Source of the DNA: CAVUNY01 sp963768585
GTDB lineage: Bacteria > Chloroflexota > Anaerolineae > Anaerolineales > Anaerolineaceae
Reading direction: 5' to 3'
DNA length: 64,000 nucleotides
Assembly: GCA_963768585.1 (NCBI GenBank)
Contig: CAVYIF010000020.1
Location: 124,001-188,000 of the forward strand
This document shows positions 25,221 through 33,503 of this stretch, piece after piece. The notes under the pieces are model-generated. The model did no database searches and was not told where the DNA came from. It saw only the letters and a program-made list of their open reading frames with translations. A program made the translations under genes and the position numbers. Within the stretch, counting starts at the first letter, position 1, and each line of letters starts with the position of its first letter.

Positions 25221-26286
25221 AGCGCGAGGTTCTCTCACCCTCCAGAAGCTGCTTTTTGCGTTCGATGCCCCAGCGGTACCCACCCAGTCCCCCGTCGCTG
25301 CGCACCACGCGGTGGCAGGGGGTTACAACGGCGACCGGGTTCGTGGCACAGGCCCGGGCCGCAGCCCGCACGGCAGCCGGTTGATCGATTGCCTGGGCCA
25401 GTTGGGCATAGGTCCGCGTCTGACCGTAGGGGATCTGGCGCAAAGCCGCCCAGACTTTTTGCTGGAAAGCGGTGCCCTGCACATCCAGGGGGATATCCAT
25501 GTGCACCGGGTTGCCCTCTAATTGCGCCGCCAGCATGCTGGACCAATCCGATAAACCGGCGTCATCCCGGACTTGTTCAGCCGCGGGAAATTCCACCGCC
25601 AGCTGCGCTTCCAGCGCTGCATCATCTTCGCCAAAACTCACCTTACACACGCCATCCCGGGTGGCCGCCAAAAGCACCCGCCCTAAACGTGAATCAAATG
25701 TTGTAAATCGAACCTGCATTCCTCGACCTCCATTCCGGTATTCGCCGGGCGTCATGCCCAATCTTTGGCGTGCGTCTTCATACAACCGGCTGGACGAACC
25801 AAAACCGGCTTCATACAGGGCAGTCGTCACATCCTGCCCGGCCTTTAACTGTGTTTTGAGCCGCTCCAGACGGCGGCTGGCGAAATAGGCGTGGGGCGTC
25901 AGCCCGACTTCCGCCTTGAAAACACGCTGCAGGTGCGAGGGGCTGGCCCCCACCTGTTTGGCCAATTCTGCCAGTGTCAGCGAAGACTCGGCCTGGTCTA
26001 GCAAGCGGCGCGCCTGAACCACCAGCCTGGTGCGCGCTTCAGGCGTATCTTCATCCGGGCGGCAGCGCCGGCAAGGACGGAACCCGGCCGCCTGGGCTGT
26101 ATCCCTGTTCGCATAAAATATGACCTGGTCGCGCCGCGGGCGCCGCGCCGGGCAGACTGGCCGGCAGTAAATGCCCGTCGAGCGTACGCCAAAATAAAAG
26201 ACCCCGTCATACCGGCTGTCACGTTCCACAACCGCCTGCCAGCAGGTTTCTTCATCCGGCAATTTTACATCCATTGGCTTGTTCAT
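25219..26286 (-). CDS. ada: Ada-type methylated-DNA repair protein and activator
   Basis: A 355-residue protein with full Ada layout: Ada zinc/metal-binding domain (FYFGVRSTGIYCRPVCPARR, GFRPCRRCRPD), AraC-type helix-turn-helix (LTLAELAKQVGASPSHLQRV, ALYEAGFGSSSRLYED), and C-terminal O6-alkylguanine methyltransferase with active-site PCHRVV and the helix residues AVRAAARACATNP. It repairs alkylated DNA and, once methylated on an N-terminal cysteine, activates its own transcription. The start is ATG 26286; the ATG at 26298 lies inside the likely -10 box. It may be read from a leaderless mRNA. Confidence 0.93.
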   Translation of the reverse strand: MNKPMDVKLPDEETCWQAVVERDSRYDGVFYFGVRSTGIYCRPVCPARRPRRDQVIFYANRDTAQAAGFRPCRRCRPDEDTPEARTRLVVQARRLLDQAESSLTLAELAKQVGASPSHLQRVFKAEVGLTPHAYFASRRLERLKTQLKAGQDVTTALYEAGFGSSSRLYEDARQRLGMTPGEYRNGGRGMQVRFTTFDSRLGRVLLAATRDGVCKVSFGEDDAALEAQLAVEFPAAEQVRDDAGLSDWSSMLAAQLEGNPVHMDIPLDVQGTAFQQKVWAALRQIPYGQTRTYAQLAQAIDQPAAVRAAARACATNPVAVVTPCHRVVRSDGGLGGYRWGIERKKQLLEGERTSR

Positions 26287-26293
26287 AATCCAG

Positions 26294-26299
26294 ATCATA
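26294..26299 (-). promoter_or_regulatory. -10 box of ada (leaderless candidate)
   Basis: TATGAT on the minus strand ends seven bases before ATG 26286. No ribosome site and no clear -35 element; Ada-activated promoters often have a weak -35. Confidence 0.45.
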
Positions 26300-26430
26300 C
26301 CCGAAAAATCAGAGAGATGCTATCCGTTTTTTGCTTTCAAACTGGCTGTCTTATTGATGATATAAATATTACAATAGTGAGGAAGTGGAAATATAAAAAA
26401 ACAACCGCGCCTTATTTTTCAGGAGCCGCC

Positions 26431-27213
26431 ATGTATGATGCATTCAGTGCCGATTACGATCGATTTGTTAACTGGGATTCCCGCCTGGAATTTGAAATGC
26501 CTTTTCTCCTGCGCCAGCTTGAGCCGCTCACCCACCCAGGTGGACAACCGGCGCGCGTGCTGGATGCTGCCTGCGCAACCGGCAGACATGCCATCGCCCT
26601 CGCACTGAATGGTTTTGCCGCCGCGGGAGCCGACCTCAGCCCGGCGATGATCGAACTTGCCCAGGCCAATGCTGCCAAAGCCGGAATCTCCGTGCCGTTC
26701 CTTGCTGCCGGTTTTGGCAAATTGAAGAAGGCTTTCGAAAATCACCCGCTTCTTCCATTCGATGCTGTGCTGTGCCTGGGTAATTCGCTGCCGCACGTAC
26801 TCACCCCGATCGATCTGGCGGCTGCGTTGGCAGATTTTTCTGCCGTACTGCGCACCGGCGGAAAAGTAGTGATCCAGAACCGCAATTTTGATGCCGTCTT
26901 ACTGCAAAAAGAGCGCTGGATGGAACCCCAGTCGCATCGGGAACAATCGCAAGAATGGATTTTTGAGCGTTTCTATGATTACGATCCGGATGGTATGATC
27001 ACATTTAATATTGTGACCCTTTACCGCAAGGAAGGCGAAGACTGGCGCCAGCGTGTCACCAGCACTCGCCTGCGCCCCTTGCGCCACGCCGAAGTGACCG
27101 CGGCCCTGGTCGCAACCGGGTTTGGCGAGATCACAGCCTTCGGCAGCCTGGGTGGGGCGTTATTCGATCCGGCATCCAGCGGCAACCTGGTGCTGGTCGC
27201 CAGCAAACTTTAA
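26431..27213 (+). CDS. Class I SAM-dependent methyltransferase
   Basis: A 260-residue protein starting at ATG 26431, which has CAGGAG upstream; an earlier in-frame ATG adds unconserved sequence. The N-terminus (MYDAFSADYDRFVNW) and motif I (VLDAACATGRHAIALAL), motif II (GADLSPAMIELAQANA), FDAVLCLGNSLPHVL and VVIQNRNFD fit methyltransferase domain 25. Motif I is slightly unusual (AACATG for the more common LGCGTG). The substrate, small molecule or protein, cannot be told. It is a single-gene unit ended by the hairpin at 27222-27260. Confidence 0.88.
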   Translation: MYDAFSADYDRFVNWDSRLEFEMPFLLRQLEPLTHPGGQPARVLDAACATGRHAIALALNGFAAAGADLSPAMIELAQANAAKAGISVPFLAAGFGKLKKAFENHPLLPFDAVLCLGNSLPHVLTPIDLAAALADFSAVLRTGGKVVIQNRNFDAVLLQKERWMEPQSHREQSQEWIFERFYDYDPDGMITFNIVTLYRKEGEDWRQRVTSTRLRPLRHAEVTAALVATGFGEITAFGSLGGALFDPASSGNLVLVASKL

Positions 27214-27221
27214 GGGGAAAA

Positions 27222-27260
27222 AAGTAAGTGGGATCGACCTTGTGTCGATCCCACTTACTT
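27222..27260. terminator. Bidirectional terminator between convergent genes
   Basis: Perfect 17-bp arms (27222-27238, 27244-27260) with a five-base loop. On the minus strand a T6 run follows the stem, so it works best for the aldo/keto reductase gene; it also separates the methyltransferase gene. Confidence 0.8.
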
Positions 27261-27271
27261 CTAAAAAACTT

Positions 27272-28255
27272 CTACCAGTAGTGATGCACCAGGGGCTTGA
27301 TGCGCTGTTCGTATAATTCTTTCACCAGCGACATGGTCTCCGCGCTGATCGGCGGTAGACTGGCTGCCTGGCAGTTCTCCTCGGCTTGCGATGGACGCTT
27401 GGCACCGGGAATGGCGCAGGTAACAGCATCAAACATCAGAATCCAGCGCAAGGCAAACTGAGCCATCGTCATCCCTTCTGGCACAAGGCTGCGCAGTTCT
27501 TTTACAAACGCCAGCCCTTCATCGTAATCTACCCCCGAGAAAGTTTCGCCGCGGTCAAAAGATTCCCCATGCCGATTAAAATTGCGGTGATCGTCCGCTG
27601 AAAACTTGCTGTTGGGTGTCAGCTTGCCGGTCAGCATGCCAGATGAAAGCGGCAGCCTGGTCAGGATGCCCACTTTTTTACGCGCGGCTTCTTTAAAGAA
27701 CAGTTCAGCCGGGCGCTGGCGGAAAATATTAAAGATGATTTGCACAGATTGGACGTTCGGAAATTCAATCGCTTTGAGCGCTTCTTCCACTTTTTCCACG
27801 CTGACACCGTAATAGCGCAGCTTTCCGGCTTTCACCAGATCATCCAGCGCACCAAAGGTTTCCGGCATATAGTAAACCGCCGGCGGCGGGCAGTGCAGTT
27901 GGAGCAGATCAATCGTTTCGCACGCCAGGTTCTTCAAGCTTCTTTCAATAAAAGCCGACAGGTTGGCCTTAGTATATCCCTCCGCGACATGCGGGTTGAG
28001 CCGCCGTCCGGCTTTGGTGGCGATGATGATCTCTTCGTGTCTTTCACGTTTCAAACGGGCCAGCAGCTTTTCAGAATGCCCATCCCCGTATACATCCGCC
28101 GTATCAAAAAAATTCACCCCCAGGTCAACCGCCCGGTTGAGCGCTGCCAGCGATTCGTCATCCTCGACCGATCCCCAGGTACCGCCGATCGCCCAGGCCC
28201 CAAAACTGATCGCAGATACATTCCACCCTGTACGTCCCAAGGTTCGATATTTCAT
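27272..28255 (-). CDS. Aldo/keto reductase
   Basis: A 327-residue reductase starting at ATG 28255 with GGGAGG upstream. The catalytic set is present: Asp and Tyr in FFDTADVYGDGHSE, Lys in IIIATKAGR, His in DLLQLHCPPP; the NAD(P)-binding end has AIPGAKRPSQAEEN. It reduces carbonyls with NAD(P)H; the physiological substrate is unknown. A TATAAT lies about 46 bases upstream of the start (28307-28302 on the minus strand). Confidence 0.93.
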   Translation of the reverse strand: MKYRTLGRTGWNVSAISFGAWAIGGTWGSVEDDESLAALNRAVDLGVNFFDTADVYGDGHSEKLLARLKRERHEEIIIATKAGRRLNPHVAEGYTKANLSAFIERSLKNLACETIDLLQLHCPPPAVYYMPETFGALDDLVKAGKLRYYGVSVEKVEEALKAIEFPNVQSVQIIFNIFRQRPAELFFKEAARKKVGILTRLPLSSGMLTGKLTPNSKFSADDHRNFNRHGESFDRGETFSGVDYDEGLAFVKELRSLVPEGMTMAQFALRWILMFDAVTCAIPGAKRPSQAEENCQAASLPPISAETMSLVKELYEQRIKPLVHHYW

Positions 28256-28352
28256 TTGCGTCCCTCCCGACTTTGGATTAAGAATTTGTTTTGCTGAAAT
28301 AATTATAGTGCATTCAACCGGGCTGCATCCCAGGCGGTTAGCGGACAAAGCC

Positions 28353-29432
28353 CTAATTCGTATTTTTGCCGACCGACTTGGCCGCGGCGGCGGAACGGGT
28401 ATGAATGTTTAATTTCTCAAAGATCGCCTTGAGGTGGCGCTTGACCGTATTGGTAGAAATGACCAGCTTTTCGGCGATCTCTTTGTTCGTCATGCCCTTC
28501 CCCACCAATTCCAGCACCTGGCGTTCGCGTTCGGTCAGGAGAGCCAATTCACCCGGGGGAGACTGCCGTATACCGGCTTCGGTGACAGAATTTAAAAAGC
28601 TGTGCCGGTCAAAAGATTGTTTTTCGATAAATGCAAACACTCCTTGTTCCTGGTAAGCGCGCTCGATCTCTTCCGGGGCGGTGATCCCACTGACGACAAT
28701 CGCCGGAGTTCCGGCAGCACGCACGCTGACCAGCAAGCGCGATCCTTCAAGATCCTCTCCGGCCAAATCGCGCAAGTCCGTATGCAAATTCGTCTCCCCG
28801 CTCAGAGACAGGTCGATGACAGCCAGATCAAACTTTTCCCGGCGCAAGCGGCCCAACGCTTCGCCATAACTGGCGCACAGGCGGACGTGATAACCGGCAT
28901 CTTCGAGGATTTCCTTTAAAATACTGCGCCATCCGGCATCGTCTTCAACCACCAGAGCCGCGCCTGAAACGGAGGGCGGCTGTTCTTCCAGGGTCGACAC
29001 GACCGCTGCATCACCTGCAGGTTGTTCGGCCAGCGCTCCAATCTGGGGGCTGGCCAGCGCCTGGCGGATGACCTGGCGAAACTGACTGCGCCGGAACGTT
29101 TCTTTGCGCTGCACGGTAAACGCTCCATAGCTGGTTAAGACATTTACCGTCACTTCCACCGTGGTGAAGCCGCTCAACAGGATGGTCGTGCAGCCAGGGT
29201 CCATGCGGCGCACAGCCGTCAGCACTGCCAGACCGTCCTGGTTGCGGTGATCCTCCGGATCGAGGGAAAGATCAACCACTGCCAGGCGGTGCGCTTTGGC
29301 GTGCAGTTGCAGGTGAGCTTCCTCCAGGCTGCTGGCATAATCCACCACCAGGCCTTCATCCTCTAATATTTCCCCCAGGATGCCCTGCCAGGAGCGATCG
29401 TCATCGATAACCAATGCGCGTCTTTCTGCCAT
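28353..29432 (-). CDS. Response regulator with two receiver domains and a LuxR-type HTH
   Basis: A 359-residue regulator with REC-REC-LuxR layout. REC1 (MAERRALVIDDDRSWQGILG, AVVDLSLDPED) and REC2 (ALVVEDDAGWRSILKEILED, LAVIDLSLSGET) each keep the acidic pair and phospho-acceptor Asp. The C-terminus is a GerE/LuxR helix-turn-helix (LTERERQVLELVGKGMTNKE, STNTVKRHLKAIFEKLNIHT). Two receivers in one chain suggest two phosphorylation inputs or a relay. The gene is 14 bp downstream of the GAF histidine kinase, its evident partner. Confidence 0.92.
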   Translation of the reverse strand: MAERRALVIDDDRSWQGILGEILEDEGLVVDYASSLEEAHLQLHAKAHRLAVVDLSLDPEDHRNQDGLAVLTAVRRMDPGCTTILLSGFTTVEVTVNVLTSYGAFTVQRKETFRRSQFRQVIRQALASPQIGALAEQPAGDAAVVSTLEEQPPSVSGAALVVEDDAGWRSILKEILEDAGYHVRLCASYGEALGRLRREKFDLAVIDLSLSGETNLHTDLRDLAGEDLEGSRLLVSVRAAGTPAIVVSGITAPEEIERAYQEQGVFAFIEKQSFDRHSFLNSVTEAGIRQSPPGELALLTERERQVLELVGKGMTNKEIAEKLVISTNTVKRHLKAIFEKLNIHTRSAAAAKSVGKNTN

Positions 29433-29446
29433 AACTCCTCAAAAGA

Positions 29447-31654
29447 TCAATCGGGCTTCTCGACCACTGGCAGCCGCAGGTGAAACGTGGTGCCGTTTTG
29501 CCCGTCACTTTCCACAGCTACCGTTCCGCCCAGGCGCGCCATCAGGGTTTTAACCCACCATAAGCCAAAACCCAACCCGCCAGACCGGTTTGCCTTGCGA
29601 CCGGAATAATTCCATTCAAATATTCGCTCTTGCTGTTCAAGCGGAATGCCCGGTCCATTATCACAGACCGAGACTTCTACCTGCTGGGTGCCAATCCTTT
29701 TACCGCTGATCACGACCGTTCCCTGCCAACCCAAAGCTTCTGCGGCATTCTGCACCAGGTTGGCAAACACCCAGGATAGGCCGCGCTGTCCGGCTAACAC
29801 CGCTGGGAGCGAATCCAGATCTTCCATCTTAATCTGAACCCCTTCCGGAACCTTACTCTCAACCAGCGCTTCACGCACGCAGTCCACCACACTCACTTCG
29901 GCAAATTGGATCGGGCGCAGCTGTGAGAGATTGACCCGAACTGCCTCCATGGCCTCGTTGGCACTGCGTTCAATTTCGGTTAAGTTGGTTGCCAGGTAGC
30001 GGTCCGAGGAGACCGCGGCATCGCATTTGTCCTCGATACCCTGCACGCGAACCGGGATGGCCCCAATTTTATTATTGAGCTGGTGGAGCAAATTAGCCGC
30101 AATATCGCCCACGGCGGCGAACGTCTCCGCCACGGCGCGCTGCTCCTGGGCCGTTTTGAGCGCTTGCTGATGCGAAGCATTTTGGACGGCCAAAACCGCG
30201 TAATATGCCAGGCAAGCCAGCACTTTGTGATCCCAATTGGATTGCCCGGATTCAGCCGCCGGGCCGTAAATGGTCATTAAACCCACCACGCTCGTATCAT
30301 CACCGCCGGTCAGGGGAATAGTCCATACCCGCCGGCTGCGGGCCGGGCTCTCCAGCACTTCCAGACTGCCGGATTGGATCGCTTTTCTTTGCAGATCCGC
30401 GACAAGCGGCGCCATATCGTCGGAAATTCGCTCACCGTTGGATGCTTGCAGCACCAGATCGCTGCCCTGGATGGTCTGAACCTGGCAGGAGAAGGCATTT
30501 AACAGCTCACGTCCCAGGCCGGTCAATCGTTCAAGGGCCTGTAAATACGGCTGTGAAACCACCCAACGCGCCGCTTCCTGCAGGGCATCCAACAAACGCA
30601 CTTCCTGGATGGCGATCACCGCCTGGGCTGCCAGGGACTGCAGAAGACGGCGGTCATCTTCGTCAAAAGCCCCTACCTGCGGGCTCTCCAGGTTAAGCAC
30701 ACCCTCCAAACGCCCGCTGGCGCCAATTACCGGCACGGCCAGTTCGGCGCGCATTTCCAAATTGGCATCCAACGGATAATATATATCGCTCCAGGGTGGT
30801 TCGTGCAAATCCCGAATTAAGGCCGGGCGGCGATTCAACGCTACCCAACTCATCACGCTGCCGGCCTGCTTTAATGGCAGCACTTCAATCCGTGGTCCGG
30901 CAAGCTGTTCGCCGGCAATCGCCCGGGTAATCAGGTGTTGGCCATCCGAATCAACCAGGCGGAAGATACCATACTGCGCCCTGGTCACTTCAAGCGCCAT
31001 CTGTAAAATGACTTCCAGGGTGTCTTCCAGCTTTAAACGGGAAGAAATTAATAACCCGGCACGGCGCAGATGGCGCAGTTCTTCCTCCTTACGCGACAAG
31101 TCACGCTGTACGCCCGCCAGGCGGCGCATCTGGAAAATAGCGATGGCGGCCTGGTTGACCAGGTTTTCCAGCATCAATTGTTCAAGTTGGGTAAAGTGGC
31201 GTTCTTCATACAGGTAAACATACAGCCCGCCCACTGGCTGTTCGACCACAATCAAAGGGAAACAGGCGACTACCTTTGCGCCCACTTCGGACAGCATGGG
31301 ATGCATTTCCAGGTCGGGCTCATCATAAGAAAACACATGGTGGCGCTGGCGGATCGCACGCATCCCCAATCCCTCAGGGCGCGGCCCGTCCAGGGTGGAT
31401 TCGGCTATCCGGCGTTTTCCGGCTGCTGCCCGCGATTCGACTTCGAACCGGCCCTTGGTCGGATCATAGGTATAAATAAATGCGGATGCGCCTGGAATGA
31501 CTCGTATGGCGCTTTCGACGATCAATTGCAAAGCCGACCGGGCATTGGCACGATCGCCCGTGCCGATCCGGTTGATCACCGCGCCAATTTCATTTAAGCT
31601 GGCCAGCAGCTCCAGAAATCTGGCGTCCATTTTGTCAGGAGGTGGTGTGTTCAT
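29447..31654 (-). CDS. Multi-GAF sensor histidine kinase (soluble)
   Basis: A 735-residue kinase without membrane segments. Three GAF-like sensor domains are visible (from IVESAIRVIPGASAFIYTYD; from LEDTLEVILQMALEVTRAQY; a degenerate one near residues 360-500). A DHp helix carries LLHQLNNKIGAIPVRVQGIE, and the HATPase domain has FANLVQNAAEALGW, VCDNGPGIP and GGLGFGLWWVKTLMARLGG. It reads an unknown internal signal and phosphorylates the double-REC regulator encoded just downstream. The start at ATG 31654 has no clear ribosome site; ATG 31630 is an alternative. Confidence 0.9.
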   Translation of the reverse strand: MNTPPPDKMDARFLELLASLNEIGAVINRIGTGDRANARSALQLIVESAIRVIPGASAFIYTYDPTKGRFEVESRAAAGKRRIAESTLDGPRPEGLGMRAIRQRHHVFSYDEPDLEMHPMLSEVGAKVVACFPLIVVEQPVGGLYVYLYEERHFTQLEQLMLENLVNQAAIAIFQMRRLAGVQRDLSRKEEELRHLRRAGLLISSRLKLEDTLEVILQMALEVTRAQYGIFRLVDSDGQHLITRAIAGEQLAGPRIEVLPLKQAGSVMSWVALNRRPALIRDLHEPPWSDIYYPLDANLEMRAELAVPVIGASGRLEGVLNLESPQVGAFDEDDRRLLQSLAAQAVIAIQEVRLLDALQEAARWVVSQPYLQALERLTGLGRELLNAFSCQVQTIQGSDLVLQASNGERISDDMAPLVADLQRKAIQSGSLEVLESPARSRRVWTIPLTGGDDTSVVGLMTIYGPAAESGQSNWDHKVLACLAYYAVLAVQNASHQQALKTAQEQRAVAETFAAVGDIAANLLHQLNNKIGAIPVRVQGIEDKCDAAVSSDRYLATNLTEIERSANEAMEAVRVNLSQLRPIQFAEVSVVDCVREALVESKVPEGVQIKMEDLDSLPAVLAGQRGLSWVFANLVQNAAEALGWQGTVVISGKRIGTQQVEVSVCDNGPGIPLEQQERIFEWNYSGRKANRSGGLGFGLWWVKTLMARLGGTVAVESDGQNGTTFHLRLPVVEKPD

Positions 31655-31726
31655 CGGCTTTTACTTTAAAAAATTATATCATCCTGAAATCGAATATCAT
31701 CCTCGAAGTAAATATCTGCCTTGAAT

Positions 31727-31760
31727 AGGCTATCCCCCCTGAAATCAGGGGGGATAGCCT
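31727..31760. repeat. Perfect 16-bp inverted repeat
   Basis: Arms 31727-31742 and 31745-31760 with a two-base centre, C6/G6 core. It lies downstream of the GS gene and upstream of the GAF kinase gene, both on the minus strand, and may end the GS transcript. No T run. A second, 8-bp hairpin (CAGGGCTG/CAGCCCTG) lies at 31864-31890. Confidence 0.5.
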
Positions 31761-31909
31761 TCAGGAAGAAAGAAACCCACAAGCCACTAACAAACCCTAC
31801 ATTCTCGCGTCTTCCGCCCATTTCAGAAAACACGATAAGGCAGAACTTGTGACTCAGGGAGAGCAGGGCTGGCTGTTAAACACAGCCCTGCAACCCCACA
31901 GGATTCTGA

Positions 31910-33325
31910 TTATACGTCGTAGTAGAGCGTAAACTCATACGGGTGCGGGCGCATCCGCATCGGATCGAGCTCCGTCTGGCGTTTATAACTGATATAAGCT
32001 TTCAATAAATCCTCGGTAAAGACATCGCCCTTGAGCAGGAATTCATGATCGCTTTCCAAAGCATCCAGTACATCACCCAATGAACCAGGCACCTGCTTGA
32101 TCTTCTTAGCCTCTTCATAGGGCAGTTCGTAAAGATCCTTGTCGATTGGATCACCAGGATCAATCCGGTTCTGAATGCCATCCAGGCCCGCCATCAACAG
32201 CGCCGAGAAGCACAGGTAAGGATTACAAGAGGGGTCCGGCGCGCGAAATTCGATGCGCTTGGCCTTGGGGCTCTTCGAGTAGATCGGGATGCGGCAGATC
32301 GCCGAGCGGTTGCGCTGAGAATATGCCAGGTTGACCGGTGCTTCAAAACCGGGTACCAGGCGCCGGTAAGAATTGGTCGTCGGAGCCGCGAGGGCCAATA
32401 AAGCCGAGGAGTGCTTGAGCAGGCCGCCGATATAATACTTGGCCATATCGGAGAGCTGGGCGTAACCAGCTTCGTCATAAAACATGTTCTTTTCGTTGGT
32501 CCACAGGCTCTGGTGAACATGCATACCGCTGCCGTTGTCACCGAATAAAGGCTTGGGCATGAATGTCGCCGTCAAACCGTTCATGCGGGCCACGTTCTTG
32601 ACAATGTATTTATAAGTCAAAAGCTTATCTGCCATGCGCAACAGCGAGTCGAAACGCAAATCAATTTCAGCCTGACCGGCGGTCGCCACTTCATGATGAT
32701 GGACTTCAACGTCCACTCCGACCTTCTCCAAAGCGATCACGATCCTGCTGCGTATATCCTGAAGGGTATCCGTCGGCGGAACCGGGAAATAACCGCGTTT
32801 TGGGTTAATCTGCCCACCCATGTTGGGTTTTAAATCTGAGCCGCTGTTCCACCAACCCTCAGCGCTGTCCACATGATAAAACACGCTGTTAATGCTGTTG
32901 CCGTAACGCACATCATTAAAGAGGAAGAACTCAGCCTCTGGCCCCCAGAAGCTGGTGGTCGCCAGACCAGTTTGTTTGAGATAAGCTTCGGCTTTTCGAG
33001 CGACATAGCGCGGATCGCGGCTGTATGGCTGGCGAGTAACCGGATCATAAATGTCGCACAGGATGACCATGGTGGGAACTTCCAACACCTGGTCGATAAA
33101 TGCCGAAGTAGGATCCGGGATCAGGATCATATCCGATTCATGAATCTCCTGAAAACCACGGATTGAGGAACCATCAAAACCAACCCCTTCCTCAAATTGC
33201 TCTTCCTCGAGTGTATGGGCGGGGATGCTGAAATGCTGCCAGGTGCCCGGCATATCTGTAAACCGGAAATCCACCATTTGCACTTCTTTTGCCATCTTTA
33301 CAACGTCAGCGGCAGTCTTAGCCAT
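31910..33325 (-). CDS. glnA: Glutamine synthetase type I (GSI-beta-like)
   Basis: A 471-residue GS. The start is ATG 33325, with AAGGAG nine bases upstream; the upstream in-frame ATG 33355 adds ten unconserved residues. Signatures: FDGSSIRGFQEIHESDM, WGPEAEFFLFND, ATFMPKPLFGDNGSGMHVHQ and the AYSQRNRSAICRIP substrate loop. The adenylylation loop is intact: Tyr399 in KDLYELPYEE aligns with the modified tyrosine of E. coli GS. GS makes glutamine from glutamate, ammonia and ATP. The GlnE-like gene lies one gene away on the other strand, so adenylylation control is likely. Confidence 0.96.
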   Translation of the reverse strand: MAKTAADVVKMAKEVQMVDFRFTDMPGTWQHFSIPAHTLEEEQFEEGVGFDGSSIRGFQEIHESDMILIPDPTSAFIDQVLEVPTMVILCDIYDPVTRQPYSRDPRYVARKAEAYLKQTGLATTSFWGPEAEFFLFNDVRYGNSINSVFYHVDSAEGWWNSGSDLKPNMGGQINPKRGYFPVPPTDTLQDIRSRIVIALEKVGVDVEVHHHEVATAGQAEIDLRFDSLLRMADKLLTYKYIVKNVARMNGLTATFMPKPLFGDNGSGMHVHQSLWTNEKNMFYDEAGYAQLSDMAKYYIGGLLKHSSALLALAAPTTNSYRRLVPGFEAPVNLAYSQRNRSAICRIPIYSKSPKAKRIEFRAPDPSCNPYLCFSALLMAGLDGIQNRIDPGDPIDKDLYELPYEEAKKIKQVPGSLGDVLDALESDHEFLLKGDVFTEDLLKAYISYKRQTELDPMRMRPHPYEFTLYYDV

Positions 33326-33355
33326 TACTTGAACTCCTTCATTCCTGGGTCCCAT

Positions 33356-33415
33356 TCACACCCTGTACCGCATCGAAAATAAGATAAATTCGGTGGAGGG
33401 GCAAATGGTTTTCAT
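33356..33415 (-). CDS. Possible leader peptide upstream of glnA
   Basis: A 19-codon frame (MKTICPSTEFILFSMRYRV) with GGAG six bases before its ATG. Its TGA directly abuts ATG 33355, which is in frame with glnA. It could couple translation to glnA or be a chance frame; no homology is known to me. Confidence 0.35.
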   Translation of the reverse strand: MKTICPSTEFILFSMRYRV

Positions 33416-33457
33416 AAATATCTCCGCTCCTTTGGCAAAGAGCTACTTATGGTTGGG

Positions 33458-33463
33458 ATTATA
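33458..33463 (-). promoter_or_regulatory. -10 box for glnA
   Basis: TATAAT on the minus strand about 130 bases upstream of ATG 33325. The matching -35 position has no consensus but abuts the palindrome at 33486-33503, which suggests an activator- or repressor-controlled promoter. Confidence 0.5.
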
Positions 33464-33485
33464 GGCCCCGCGCCATACCTGGTCT

Positions 33486-33503
33486 ATGACCCATTTGGGT
33501 CAT
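33486..33503. promoter_or_regulatory. Operator-like palindrome ATGACCC-N4-GGGTCAT
   Basis: Perfect 7-bp arms around four bases, just upstream of the glnA -35 position and overlapping the stop codon of the neighbouring membrane protein gene. It does not match the GlnR or NtcA consensus I know. Confidence 0.5.
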
